NCBI RefSeq assembly: GCF_943737005.1
Contig: NZ_CALSFU010000025.1
Location: forward strand, 1-59,559
DNA length: 59,559 nucleotides
Source of the DNA: Achromobacter sp. Marseille-Q4962
GTDB lineage: Bacteria > Pseudomonadota > Gammaproteobacteria > Burkholderiales > Burkholderiaceae_B
Reading direction: 5' to 3'
Shown one piece after another: positions 29,013-37,856 of this stretch (position 1 is the stretch's first letter; the number at the start of each line of letters is the position of its first letter). The translations under genes were made by a program, and so were the position numbers. Below the pieces are notes generated by a model. It made no database searches and was not told the DNA's origin. It worked only from the letters and a program-made list of their open reading frames with translations.

Positions 29013-30485
29013 CTACGCCAGCCAGAGCGCCTGCGGCGGACGCCGCGCCACCCAGTCGCGCTGGCGTTCGTAGGCATGCGCCAGCCGCAGCACGGCCAGG
29101 TCGCCGCGCGGCGGCCCGATGAGTTGCATGCCCATGGGCAGCCCGGCCGGGTTGAAACCGGCCGGCACGCTGATCACCGGACATCCGGCCAGGGTCCAGG
29201 GCGTGACCACCTCCATCCAGCGGTGGTAAGTATCCATGGGCCGGCCCGCGATTTCCCTGGGCCAGTCCAGATCGGCGTCGAAGGGGAACACCTGCGCCGT
29301 GGGCACGGCCAGGTAGTCCACTTCGCGGAACATCGCCAGTACGGCTTCGTACCAGGCGCTGCGCTCTTCCGCGGCGCGGTAGACGTCCAGCGCCGTCATG
29401 CCCGACAGCCCCTCCACTTCCCAGATCAGCGCGGGCTTGACCCGTTCGCGCCTGGCCGGGTCGTCGCACAGCGCGCGGTACTGGCCGCCCACCATCAGAT
29501 GCCGGTGCGCGAGCCAGATGCGCCAGAGGCGTTCGCCCTCGAAGGGCACGGTCAGCGGCGCCACCTCGCAGCCGGCGGCCTGCAGGCCGGCCAGCGCGTC
29601 GCGGCACAGATCCAGAATGCCGTCCTCCATCGGCAGATAGCCGTTCCAGTCGCCCAGCCAGCCGACGCGCCTGCCCCGCATATCGGCGTCCAGCGGCTCG
29701 CGGAACACGGACGGGTCTTCCGACAGCGACAAGGGCGCGCGCGGATCGTGCCCCGCCAGCACGGACAGCAGCAGCGCCACGTCGCGCGGGGTCCGCCCCA
29801 TGGGGCCCTCGTAGGAAAGCTGCTTCAGGAACACCTCGCCGCCCGGCCCCGAGGGCACCCGGCCGGCCGAGGGGCGGAAACCATACACATTGCAAAACCC
29901 CGCGGGGTTGCGCAGCGAGCCGCCGAAGTCGCTGCCGTCCGCCACGGGCAGCATGCGGGCGGCGAGCGCGGCGGCCGCCCCGCCGCTGCTGCCCCCGGCC
30001 GAGCGCGACAGGTCGTAGGGATTGCGGGTGGTGCCGTACACGCGGTTGTAGGTGTGCGAACCCAGGCCGAACTCCGGCACGTTGGTGCGCCCGATGAAAA
30101 TCGCCCCGGCGCGGCGCATGCGCTCCACGATGATGGAGTCGCGCGCCGGCACCTGGTCCTTGAACACGAGCGATCCCATGGAGGTCACCATGCCCCGCAC
30201 CGCCGTCAGATCCTTGGGCGCCTGCGGCATGCCGTGCAGCCAGCCCAGCCACTGGCCGGCCGCGAGCTGCGCGTCGCGTTCGTCGGCCTCGCGCAGCAGC
30301 TCGGCCTCGTCGCGGCGGGCCACGATGGCGTTCACCTTGGGGTTGACCCGGTCGATATGGTCCAGATAGGCCCGCATCACCTCGCGGCATGATATCCGGC
30401 GCTGGCGGATGGCGTCCGACAGCGCGTGCGCCGGCATGGCCACGATGTCGTTCAGCGCGGCCGGAGGTTGCTGGGCTTGGGGCAT
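29013..30485 (-). CDS. Amidase (amidase-signature family)
   Basis: The 490-residue hydrolase carries the Ser-cisSer-Lys triad: the lysine in APKDLTAVRG, the cis-serine in VADGSDFGGSLRNPAGF and the nucleophile in the Gly/Ser-rich SAGGSSGGAAAALAA stretch (assignment by family pattern). It splits amides to acid and ammonia; substrate unknown. ATG 30485 follows AGGAG. No signal peptide is seen. It converges with the Lrp gene 18 nt away and lies about 135 nt downstream of the helicase gene. Confidence 0.9.
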   Translation of the reverse strand: MPQAQQPPAALNDIVAMPAHALSDAIRQRRISCREVMRAYLDHIDRVNPKVNAIVARRDEAELLREADERDAQLAAGQWLGWLHGMPQAPKDLTAVRGMVTSMGSLVFKDQVPARDSIIVERMRRAGAIFIGRTNVPEFGLGSHTYNRVYGTTRNPYDLSRSAGGSSGGAAAALAARMLPVADGSDFGGSLRNPAGFCNVYGFRPSAGRVPSGPGGEVFLKQLSYEGPMGRTPRDVALLLSVLAGHDPRAPLSLSEDPSVFREPLDADMRGRRVGWLGDWNGYLPMEDGILDLCRDALAGLQAAGCEVAPLTVPFEGERLWRIWLAHRHLMVGGQYRALCDDPARRERVKPALIWEVEGLSGMTALDVYRAAEERSAWYEAVLAMFREVDYLAVPTAQVFPFDADLDWPREIAGRPMDTYHRWMEVVTPWTLAGCPVISVPAGFNPAGLPMGMQLIGPPRGDLAVLRLAHAYERQRDWVARRPPQALWLA

Positions 30486-30619
30486 GGCTTGTGTCTCCTG
30501 GTTGCGCGCCCGGCAGGCGCGGCAATGTTCTTTGCATGGTTTGCTGCATGGCGGCCGACAGGCCGCCGTCCCCGACATTACCGCAAACCCGGCCGCATTT
30601 GCGCGGCGCACGGCTGCCC

Positions 30620-33178
30620 TCAGCCGCGATCCCGGGCGTTGCCCGCAGGAGCCGGACTGGTCTCCACGCGCCACCACGACGGCAGCAGACGCCTGACCCG
30701 GGCGCGCCGGTAGCGGTCGTCGATGAGCAGCACGCTGCCGCGGTCTTCCACCGTGCGGATGACGCGGCCGGCCGCCTGCACCACTTTCCGCAGACCCGGA
30801 AAGAGATAGGTGTAGTCGTAGCCCTGGTCGGCTCCGTAGCGCGCGTCCAGCGCGCGGCGCATGTTCTCGTTGACCGCATTCACTTGCGGCAGCCCCAGCG
30901 TGGCGATGAAAGCGCCGATGAGCCGCTCGCCCGGCAGATCCACGCCTTCGGAAAACGCCCCGCCCAGCACGGCAAACCCCACCCCGCGCCCCGTCTCGGT
31001 AAAACGGGCCAGGAACTCGGCGCGCTCGGCCTCGCCCATGCCCGGCGTCTGCGCCCACACGGGCACCTCGGGATGGCGCTCGCGCATGGACTCGCACACC
31101 CGGGCCAGGTAATCGAAGCTGCTCAGAAAGCCCAGGTAGTTGCCCGGCCTGCGCGCATACTGCTCGGCGATCAGGTCGGCGATGGGGCCGAGCGAGCGCG
31201 CGCGGTCGCGATAGCGCGTGGACACGTGGCCCGCCACCCTCACCTGCAGTTGCTCGGGGCGGAAAGGCGCGTCCACGTCGATCCAGGCCGCCTGCGCGGG
31301 CAGGCCCAGCATGTCGCGATAGAACCGCTGCGGGTTGAGCGTGCCCGAGAACAGCACCGCGGCGTGGGCGCCCGCGAAACGGCCGGCCAGGTGGGGCGCG
31401 GGCACCACGTTGCGCACGCACAGCGTGGAGCAAGGCGCGCGGGCCGGCGCGCCGCCGGCCGCCGCCCCCAGCGAGGCGTCGAACAGCGCATGCGGGCCGA
31501 ACTGTTCGGCCAGCCGCATGAAATGCAGCGCCTCGAAATAGAAGCGCAGCAAAGGCGCGTCCTGCGGCGGCGGCGACTCGGCGACGTGGTCGGCCATGGC
31601 GGCCACCGCGTTCTGCAGCGCGGCCAGCACCCCGGCGGGCACGGCCTCGTAAGCCTCGTAGGGCGCGGCCTGCTTGCGGTTAAAGGCGTTCCAGGCGCGG
31701 TTGAGCGCGTCCAGCGGCTTTTTCAGGGCCTTGGGCGCGTCCTGCCGCGCGCCCGCCAGCTGGCGCTGATCCAGTTCGGCCGTGTACATACGCCGCGCGC
31801 GCTCGACCAGGTTGTGCGCCTCGTCCGCCAGCACCGCCACCTTCCACTGGTGCGCCTGCGCCAGCGCGTACAGCATGGCGCTGGCATCGAAGTAGTAGTT
31901 GTAGTCGCCCACCGCCACGTCGCACCAGCGTATGAGTTCCTGCGTCAGGAAATACGGACATATGCCGTGGCCGGCGGCCGCGGCGCGCACCGAGGCCGCA
32001 TCGAACCGGCCCGACCGCAACGCGTCCGCGCGCGCGGCCGGCAGCCGGTCGTAGAAGCCGCGGGCAAGCGGGCACGATTCGCCGTGGCACGCCTTGTCGG
32101 GATGCACGCAGGACTTCTCGCGCGCCTGCAGCTCCAGCACGCGCAGCCGCGGCGCGGCGGGCTGCGCGTTGATCGTGTCCAGCGCGTCCAGCGCCAGCGC
32201 CCGCCCCGGCCCTTTGGCGGCCAGGAAGAACACCTTGTCCAGCCCCGCCTCGGGACAGGCCTTGAGCACGGGAAACAGCGTGCCCAGCGTCTTGCCGATG
32301 CCGGTGGGCGCCTGCGCCAGCAGGCAGCCGCCGTCGCGCGCGCGTCGGTACGTCGCCACCGCCAGCTCGCGCTGGCCGCTGCGCAGCGTCCCGTGCGGAA
32401 ACGCCAGCGCCGCCAGGGCGGCATCGCGCGCCCGGCGGCGCGCCTGCTCAGCCTGCGCATGCTCCAGAAACCGCGCGCATTGTTCCTGGAAGAACGCGGC
32501 CAGCGCGGCGGCCTCCCAGGTTTCGGCCAGCACCGTTTCTTCTTCCGTGCCCGGATTGAAATACACCAGCGCCACCCGCAGGCTCGGCAGGCCGCGCGTC
32601 TCGCACAGCAGATGCCCGTACACCCGCGCCTGCGCCCAGTGCAGGGCGCGCTGGTTGGCCCGCACGTTTTCCAGCCGCCCGCGGTAGGTCTTCACCTCCT
32701 CGAGCTGGTTGGACGCGGGGTCGTAGCCGTCGGCCCGCCCGCGCACGCGCAGGCCGCGGAATTCGCCCGACAACGCCACCTCGGTTTCGTAGCCGCCGCC
32801 CCGGCGCCTGGCCACCGCCGCATGGCCGGCCATGCCCTCCAGGCCGGAAGGCGCGGGCGTGAAGCGCAGGTCCAGGTCGCCGGCCCGCGCCGTGAATTCG
32901 CACAATGCCCGCACCGCCACCGCCAGGCCCGCGGGAGCATCTTCGTGCTGCGCCCCCTGGCATTCGCCCTTGGGGCGGCCCGGCGGGCGCATCGGGCCGC
33001 CTTCGTGCTGCGCACTCCGGCATTCGCCCTTGGGGCGGCCCGGCGGGCTCATCGGGCCGCCTTCGTGCTGCGCACTCCGGTATTCGCCCTTGGGGCGGCC
33101 CGGCGGGCTCATCGGGCCGCCTTCGTGCTGCGCACTCCGGTATTCGCCCTTGGGGCGGCCCGGCGGGCTCATGCTCAT
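30620..33178 (-). CDS. PD-(D/E)XK nuclease / XPD-DinG-type helicase fusion with repeat N-terminus
   Basis: The 852-residue protein has three parts. Residues about 3-82 are four 20-residue repeats (PPGRPKGEYRSAQHEGGP type). Next comes a nuclease-like domain with LRVRGRADGYD, LEEVKTYRG and the helix ALHWAQARVYGHLL, as in PD-(D/E)XK enzymes. Then an SF2 helicase: Walker A QAPTGIGKTLG, a cysteine set (CVHPDKACHGESC, GICPYF) suited to an Fe-S cluster, DEAH box LADEAHN, and motif VI QAAGRVIR. It probably unwinds and trims DNA during repair. ATG 33178 follows AGGAAGG and overlaps the VRR-NUC stop by 4 nt. Confidence 0.87.
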   Translation of the reverse strand: MSMSPPGRPKGEYRSAQHEGGPMSPPGRPKGEYRSAQHEGGPMSPPGRPKGECRSAQHEGGPMRPPGRPKGECQGAQHEDAPAGLAVAVRALCEFTARAGDLDLRFTPAPSGLEGMAGHAAVARRRGGGYETEVALSGEFRGLRVRGRADGYDPASNQLEEVKTYRGRLENVRANQRALHWAQARVYGHLLCETRGLPSLRVALVYFNPGTEEETVLAETWEAAALAAFFQEQCARFLEHAQAEQARRRARDAALAALAFPHGTLRSGQRELAVATYRRARDGGCLLAQAPTGIGKTLGTLFPVLKACPEAGLDKVFFLAAKGPGRALALDALDTINAQPAAPRLRVLELQAREKSCVHPDKACHGESCPLARGFYDRLPAARADALRSGRFDAASVRAAAAGHGICPYFLTQELIRWCDVAVGDYNYYFDASAMLYALAQAHQWKVAVLADEAHNLVERARRMYTAELDQRQLAGARQDAPKALKKPLDALNRAWNAFNRKQAAPYEAYEAVPAGVLAALQNAVAAMADHVAESPPPQDAPLLRFYFEALHFMRLAEQFGPHALFDASLGAAAGGAPARAPCSTLCVRNVVPAPHLAGRFAGAHAAVLFSGTLNPQRFYRDMLGLPAQAAWIDVDAPFRPEQLQVRVAGHVSTRYRDRARSLGPIADLIAEQYARRPGNYLGFLSSFDYLARVCESMRERHPEVPVWAQTPGMGEAERAEFLARFTETGRGVGFAVLGGAFSEGVDLPGERLIGAFIATLGLPQVNAVNENMRRALDARYGADQGYDYTYLFPGLRKVVQAAGRVIRTVEDRGSVLLIDDRYRRARVRRLLPSWWRVETSPAPAGNARDRG
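32941..33172. repeat. 60-bp tandem repeat, about four copies, at the helicase N-terminus
   Basis: Units start at 32941, 33001, 33061 and 33121. Copies three and four are nearly identical; copy one is the most divergent (for example CGCCCCCTGG for CGCACTCCGG). Each unit reads in frame on the minus strand as a 20-residue peptide. I recall PGRPKGEYRSAQHEG-like peptides scattered through proteins of Bordetella and relatives, which would make this a dispersed repeat; that needs a search. There are no spacers, so it is not a CRISPR. Confidence 0.93.
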
Positions 33179-34815
33179 GCCCCTTCCTCTTGCCAGGTTA
33201 CGTGGCAGACGCGGGCGGGCAGTCCGTGCTCGGCGCAATAGCGCAGCCAGCGGATCTGGTTGTCCTGCAGGCGGTCGCCCGGCCCTTTCACCTCGATCAG
33301 TTCGTAGCGTTTTTCGGATGGCCAGAAGCGGATCAGGTCGGGCAGGCCCGAGCGGTTGTTCCGCACGTCGCGTGCAAGCCGCTGGAAGTAGAGCTTCAGG
33401 TGCGGCGCGGCGATGCAGTCCAGCGCCAGGCGCAGCAGCGGCTCCGTCAGCGCGGCCCAGGACACGAAAGGCGACTGGATGCCGGCCTTCTCGGCATGGC
33501 GGCGCAGGATGACATCGCGGTACGAACCGTCGTCCAGCGCGGCCAGGCAGGCATCGAACAGGGGCCGCCGGCGCGCATGGAAATCGGGCGCGTCCAGGTC
33601 GGCCGGGCCGCGCTGGAACGGGTGGAAAAATGCGCCCGGCACCGGCGCGAACACGGCCGGCCAGCACAACAGGCCGAACAGCGCATTGATGAGGGTGTTT
33701 TCCACGTAATGCACCGGCGCCTCGTCGCGGTGCAGGTGCGCGCGCAACTGCTCCTCGACGCGCGCAGCCCCGCACCTGGGCAACGACACGTCCTCGCGCG
33801 CCAGGCCGGGGACGCCGCCGGCCGGCCGCTCGGCCAGCCCCAGCGCGCGCCGCAGGCGAGGCAGCATGCGCGCCAGGCGCTGCGCCTCGGTTTCGTCCTC
33901 GGGCGCGCGCAGGGCCTGCAGGGCGAGCGCCAGCGCCGCCTCGTGGCGGCCCATGCGCTCTCGCACCCGGACGAGGCGATGGCGCGCGCCCGGATAGGCG
34001 CACTGCGCATACACGCCCTCGGCGTTGCCCCAGTCGCCCTCGCGCTCGCAGCGCTGGCCGAGACGCAGCAGCACCTTGGCGCGCCGCTGCTCCAGCCATG
34101 GATTGGCGCTGGCGCAGGCGTCCAGCGCCCGCAGCAGCGAGGCCACGTCCGCGCCGTCGTCGACCGCTTCGCGGCAGGCTGCCAGCGCCAGGTAGCAATC
34201 GATGTCGGCGCGCGACTGGAAAGCGCGCGCCGCGCGATCCAGCGGCACCTGCTCGTACTGGAAAACGCCCAGGTCGGCCAGCACGAATTCGGACCAGTCC
34301 TGGCGCAAATTGCCAAAGAACATCAGCCGCAGCCGTTCGCACAGCGCAGCCGCCCGCACTTTCCAGGCGATGTCGGCGTCGGCGCGCCATTCGGCGTAGC
34401 GGCGCGGCGCGGGCGCGCGCGCCTGCAGCGCCGCCAGCAGGTCCGCCTTGCGCATGCTGCCCGGGTCCAGGCCCGCCTCGGCGCACAGCGGCGCGAGCTC
34501 GGCCTTGGTGCTCAGGGCGAAAAGCTCCTCCAGCGTCATGGGATCGTCGGCCGCCAGCCAGCCCGCCGCCAGCAGCGGCGCGGCCGCCTCGGCGATGGCG
34601 GGAATCTCTTCGTAGGCCAGGCGGCTGGCGCGGAACCAGGGGCCGCGCCGCATCAGCAGGCGCACCAGCAGCGCCTGCGAAAGCGGCGGCAGCGCGGCGA
34701 ACGACGACAGGAAGCCCCGCTCGGCCTCGTCCAGCAGATCCGCGCAACGCGCCTCGATCCAGGCAAGCGCGCGCTGGAAATTGTGCAGGTAGTAATAGCG
34801 GTACTCGGGAAACAT
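33175..34815 (-). CDS. VRR-NUC domain nuclease (FAN1-like)
   Basis: The 546-residue protein matches bacterial FAN1-type nucleases: an N-terminal region FPEYRYYYLHNFQRALAWIE with a SAP-like segment (KADLLAALQ), a helical TPR-like middle, and a C-terminal VRR-NUC domain whose catalytic residues lie in GLPDLIRFWPSEKRYELIEV and in KGPGDRLQDNQIRWL. Such enzymes cut 5' flaps and repair interstrand cross-links. It overlaps the nuclease-helicase gene (ATGA), so the two proteins are probably made together. Confidence 0.9.
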   Translation of the reverse strand: MFPEYRYYYLHNFQRALAWIEARCADLLDEAERGFLSSFAALPPLSQALLVRLLMRRGPWFRASRLAYEEIPAIAEAAAPLLAAGWLAADDPMTLEELFALSTKAELAPLCAEAGLDPGSMRKADLLAALQARAPAPRRYAEWRADADIAWKVRAAALCERLRLMFFGNLRQDWSEFVLADLGVFQYEQVPLDRAARAFQSRADIDCYLALAACREAVDDGADVASLLRALDACASANPWLEQRRAKVLLRLGQRCEREGDWGNAEGVYAQCAYPGARHRLVRVRERMGRHEAALALALQALRAPEDETEAQRLARMLPRLRRALGLAERPAGGVPGLAREDVSLPRCGAARVEEQLRAHLHRDEAPVHYVENTLINALFGLLCWPAVFAPVPGAFFHPFQRGPADLDAPDFHARRRPLFDACLAALDDGSYRDVILRRHAEKAGIQSPFVSWAALTEPLLRLALDCIAAPHLKLYFQRLARDVRNNRSGLPDLIRFWPSEKRYELIEVKGPGDRLQDNQIRWLRYCAEHGLPARVCHVTWQEEGA

Positions 34816-34851
34816 CGCGAAAAGCCGGCGCGCCGTCCGTATACTGGTTAT

Positions 34852-35240
34852 TTATCCAGCAATCATAGCAGGCGCGCGGTGTTGCGCGCAGTGGCGCTCG
34901 ATGACCAGCCCTTCCTGCCCGTCCGGCTCGACGAAAAAGGCGTCGATGGCGTCGAACGCCGCTTCGTCGGGGCGGAACGGATGCCCCCCTCGGCGTTGCG
35001 CCGGCGCAGGCGGGCCTTGCATTCGGCCGCCGGAACGTCCAGGTAATGCAGGCGGTGGCCGCAGCCCGCGGCCTGCGCGAGCCTGAGCAGCCACTGCCGG
35101 CTGCGGCGCGTGTTGGCGGGAAAATCCAGCGCCACCGAAAACCCCGCGCGCGCCAGCGCCGCCACATGCGGGCCGATGGCCGCGCGCAGCCGGCAGGAGC
35201 AGCGGCTCGCCGGGGGGGCGGGGGAAAACGCAAGTGTCAT
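34852..35240 (-). pseudogene. Broken P-loop kinase/ATP-binding protein gene
   Basis: The frame from ATG 35240 reads LRAAIGPHVAALARAGFSVALDFPANTRRSRQWL in sections typical of zeta-toxin/AAA_33-like small kinases, then DVPAAECKARLRRRNAEGG. The expected P-loop (GKSTLA) before this part is absent: only about 16 unrelated residues precede it, as if some 45 codons were deleted. A second lesion at the G6 run near 34985-34990 puts the rest (HPFRPDEAAFDAIDAFFVEP) in another frame; one added G would restore it. It lies upstream of the VRR-NUC gene. Confidence 0.7.
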
Positions 35241-35596
35241 GGCATGCTCCGCCGTGGATATGCGCCAACGGCGGGGCCATGAAAACCCCGCCACGTCGGC
35301 GGGTCGGTGTGCAAGATGTTCCGGTTGCGCGCTGACCCACCCTGTCCGTAATGGTGGGAATAATCTCGATGGAAATAATGGCGCGCGCGGAAATCATGCG
35401 GCGCAAGCAGGCTCCCGCCGCCGTCAAGGGCCGGCTCCCGCGAGCAAGCGCCGACGGGCCGGGCCGCAAGCAAGCGCCGAAGGAACCGGCCGCGATCCGC
35501 TACCATGGCGGGCCGGCTCCCGCGCGGGCCTCGCCCACATCCGGCAACCGCGCCCGAGCCGCCTCCCCGGAACCGTCCCAGGAGCCGACCCGCCCC
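35241..35596. other. Intergenic stretch with a 7-bp hairpin
   Basis: This interval separates the broken kinase gene from the GNAT gene. It holds a hairpin GGCGGGG (35270-35276) with CCCCGCC (35286-35292), and two copies of GCAAGCGCCGA near 35444 and 35472. No open frame with a credible start was found on either strand. Confidence 0.5.
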
Positions 35597-36103
35597 ATGC
35601 CCTCTTCCCCGATCGTCCTGCGCCTGGCCGGCAGCCAGGACGCCGAACTCATCGCCCGCATGCACGCCGACAGCTGGGCCGCGACTTACCGCGGCCTGCT
35701 GCCCGACGGATTCCTGGACACCGGGCTGGCCGACGAACGCCGGGTGCACTGGCAGAGCCGGATGCGCGAAGCCGTGCCGCAAGCGGTGTACATCGCCGAG
35801 CGGGGCGGCGAACCCATCGGCTTCGCGTGCGTGCGCGACGAAGGCGATCCGCGCGGCGTGCTGCTCGACAATCTGCACGTCCTCGGCCCGTTCCAGGGCG
35901 CCGGCGCGGGCAGGATGCTGGTGGAACAGGCCGCCCGGTGGGCCCGGGCGCGCGGCGCAAAACAGCTCTACCTGTACGCCATCGAAGGCAACCGGCGCGC
36001 CATCGGCTTCTACGAACGGCAGGGCTGGCGCCTCGCCGCCACCGAGGAAGACGAACTGGGCGGCCTGCGCGTGCAGGCGCGCCGCTATGTACGGCCGGTC
36101 TGA
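35597..36103 (+). CDS. GNAT-family N-acetyltransferase
   Basis: The 168-residue cytosolic protein has the GNAT fold: strand LRLAGSQDAELIARMHADSWAA, the acetyl-CoA pyrophosphate-binding motif VLGPFQGAGAGRMLVEQ (Q/R-x-x-G-x-G/A), and the late motif NRRAIGFYERQGWRL with the usual Tyr. The start ATG 35597 puts motif spacing in the family range. The acceptor substrate cannot be predicted. The gene stands alone between two broken genes. Confidence 0.88.
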   Translation: MPSSPIVLRLAGSQDAELIARMHADSWAATYRGLLPDGFLDTGLADERRVHWQSRMREAVPQAVYIAERGGEPIGFACVRDEGDPRGVLLDNLHVLGPFQGAGAGRMLVEQAARWARARGAKQLYLYAIEGNRRAIGFYERQGWRLAATEEDELGGLRVQARRYVRPV

Positions 36104-36121
36104 CGGGGCGCGCCGCGCGTG

Positions 36122-36450
36122 CCTAGCGCCGGGGTTCGCCGGCGGGCGTTTCGGGCGCCAGCAGCAGCGTCGATCAGTGCGCGTCCAGGCCGCCGGCAGC
36201 GGGGCCGGCAACACGCGCTCGTTATCCAGGAGCGCCTCCACCGCACGGTCGATCAGCGTCAGCCCCCGGGCGTCAGCTGCACCAGCATGCTGCGCGCGTC
36301 CCGCTGGTTCGGCACGCGCCCGACCAGGCCCGCGCTTTCCAGCCGCTTGAGCCGGTGTGTCATGGTGCCGGACGTCACCATCAGCGCCGAGAACAGCGCC
36401 GTGGGACTCAACCTGCACGGCGCGCCCGAGCGCCGCAGCGTGGCCGCAGA
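36122..36450 (-). pseudogene. MarR-family regulator fragment with frameshifts
   Basis: From about 36450 the minus strand reads TLRRSGAPCRLSPTALFSAL, then SGTMTHRLKRLESAGLVGRV and DARSMLVQLTPG, the winged-helix part of a MarR protein. At the G5 run near 36264-36268 the frame stops, and the continuation LTLIDRAVEALLDNERVLPAPL is in another frame; one extra G would fuse them. The last residues (LLLAPETPAGEPRR, stop at 36122) need a second shift. The N-terminal third is not found. Decay or sequencing error at G runs are both possible. Confidence 0.6.
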
Positions 36451-36600
36451 AACCCCGCCGCCCATTGGCCGACGTGCTGCGCATCGCCTGAAGCGCACGC
36501 CGCGGCGCGCATGCCCGATTCCGCCGTCGGTGATAAATTTGCCGATGTCAGGGCCTGCGGCGCCGACCGGCGGGGCCCTCGCCACCCGGAGAGAGACACC

Positions 36601-36948
36601 ATGCGCTACCAGGGAAGCTGCCACTGCGGACGGATCGCCTTCGAAGTCGAAGGCGAACTGGCCCAGGTCATGGACTGCAACTGTTCCATCTGCACGCGGA
36701 TGGGCTCGCTGCATTGGTTCGTGCCGCGCGACCGGCTGCGCCTGTCCACCCCCGAAGACCAGCTGGCTACCTATGCCTTTGGCAAGCAGCGCATCCAGCA
36801 CCGCTTCTGCCCCGTCTGCGGCATCCATCCCTACGGCGAGGGCGTCGATCCCGCCGGCAACCGCATGGCGGCCGTCAACGCGCGCTGCCTCGAAGGCGTG
36901 GACCTGCAGTCGCTCGACGTCCGGCCTGTCGACGGCCGGTCCTTCTAG
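36601..36948 (+). CDS. GFA-family zinc protein
   Basis: The 115-residue protein has the conserved cysteines of the GFA (glutathione-dependent formaldehyde-activating / CENP-V) fold: CHCG near residue 8, CNCSIC near residue 31 and CPVCG near residue 70, which bind two zinc ions. The fold is common in small proteins whose role in glutathione-aldehyde chemistry is mostly assumed. Start ATG 36601 follows GAGAGA. It converges with the HAD gene 9 nt away. Confidence 0.88.
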   Translation: MRYQGSCHCGRIAFEVEGELAQVMDCNCSICTRMGSLHWFVPRDRLRLSTPEDQLATYAFGKQRIQHRFCPVCGIHPYGEGVDPAGNRMAAVNARCLEGVDLQSLDVRPVDGRSF

Positions 36949-36957
36949 CGTCGACGC

Positions 36958-37602
36958 CTAGCGCGGGCCGGCGGGCGGCGCGCCGGCCAGCTGCGCGAGG
37001 CCGTCCAGCGTGCGGGCTTCGCGCAGCGGCGCGGGCGCCCCCGCGGGCAGCGCCAGCCCCGCGCGGTTGTGCCAGTACGCGTCCATGCCCACCGCCGACG
37101 TGCCGAACAGATCGTATCCCGACCCCGCCACGAACAGCGTCCGGGCCGGCTCCGCGCCCAGTTCTGCCAGGGCCAGCCGATAGGGCCGCGGATCGGGCTT
37201 GTAATAGCCGGCGCGCTCCGACGTCACGATGACGTCCAGGGGCATGCCCAGGCGCCCGGCGGCCAGGCGCCCCAGCCGTTCCGAACAGTTCGTGACCACG
37301 CCCAGCCTGTGCGTGGCGCGCAGCGCCCGCAACATACCCGCCACGCCCTCCCAGGGCGCCAGCTCGCTCCAGCGCGCCTCCAGCGCCTGCGCCACGCCGC
37401 CCGGCAGCCCGGTTTCCAAGGCGGCTTCGCGCACCAGGGTTTCATAGGGCCGATACGCGCCGCAGGCGTAGGTGCGCCTGAGATAGGCGGCCCGCCACGC
37501 GCGCCCCGCCTCCTCCCCGCCCGCCACGCTGTTCCACAGCGTCCAGGAATCGAGCAAGGCGGTCAGCAGGTCGAACAGCACGAAATCGTATTGGCGCGTC
37601 AT
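36958..37602 (-). CDS. HAD-family hydrolase, haloacid dehalogenase-like
   Basis: The 214-residue protein begins YDFVLFDLLTALLDS, where the aspartate after VLF is the HAD nucleophile. The usual second Asp of phosphatases is Leu, as in haloacid dehalogenases. Later motifs are VVTNCSERLG (Thr/Asn motif II), YKPDPRPY (Lys motif III) and VAGSGYDLFGT (motif IV, acidic residue partly replaced). Dehalogenase or lost phosphatase activity cannot be told apart. GGGGAG lies before the ATG. Confidence 0.78.
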   Translation of the reverse strand: MTRQYDFVLFDLLTALLDSWTLWNSVAGGEEAGRAWRAAYLRRTYACGAYRPYETLVREAALETGLPGGVAQALEARWSELAPWEGVAGMLRALRATHRLGVVTNCSERLGRLAAGRLGMPLDVIVTSERAGYYKPDPRPYRLALAELGAEPARTLFVAGSGYDLFGTSAVGMDAYWHNRAGLALPAGAPAPLREARTLDGLAQLAGAPPAGPR

Positions 37603-37780
37603 GGCAAGGCTCCCCGTGATGGACAGGCCCCAGTGTAGAAAGCGCCGCCGCGCCTGAGATTAACGGCCTGCAATTGCACACTTAAGGCGGAACTTAATGG
37701 CCGGGCCGCGCGGCGGACAAAGCCCCCCGGCTTGCCGCCCCAAAAGAAGCCGTCTGTTTGCCTTGAAGCGGCCCGGCGGC

Positions 37781-37817
37781 AAAAAAAAAACGCCGGAAAG
37801 CGCATGGCTTTCCGGCG
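37781..37817 (-). terminator. Intrinsic terminator of the dehydrogenase operon
   Basis: CGCCGGAAAGC (37791-37801) and GCTTTCCGGCG (37807-37817) form a perfect 11-bp stem with a 5-nt loop. On the minus strand it is followed by ten T residues (A-run 37781-37790). It ends the transcript of the cytochrome c gene about 40 nt beyond the stop. Confidence 0.93.
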
Positions 37818-37856
37818 CCGGGGCCGCGCGGCGGGCGCGGCCGTCGGGGATGCCGC

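Noticed and set aside
32941..33172. CRISPR array
   Set aside because: The 60-bp units are directly adjacent with no spacers and are in frame with a gene.
30620..35233. A single open frame of 1537 codons on the minus strand
   Set aside because: Only its last 852 codons from ATG 33178 are the helicase; the first part is out of frame with the VRR-NUC gene and is a GC-rich shadow.
37599..37805. Short frame over the intergenic region after the HAD gene
   Set aside because: It covers the terminator and has low-complexity composition, so it is not a gene.
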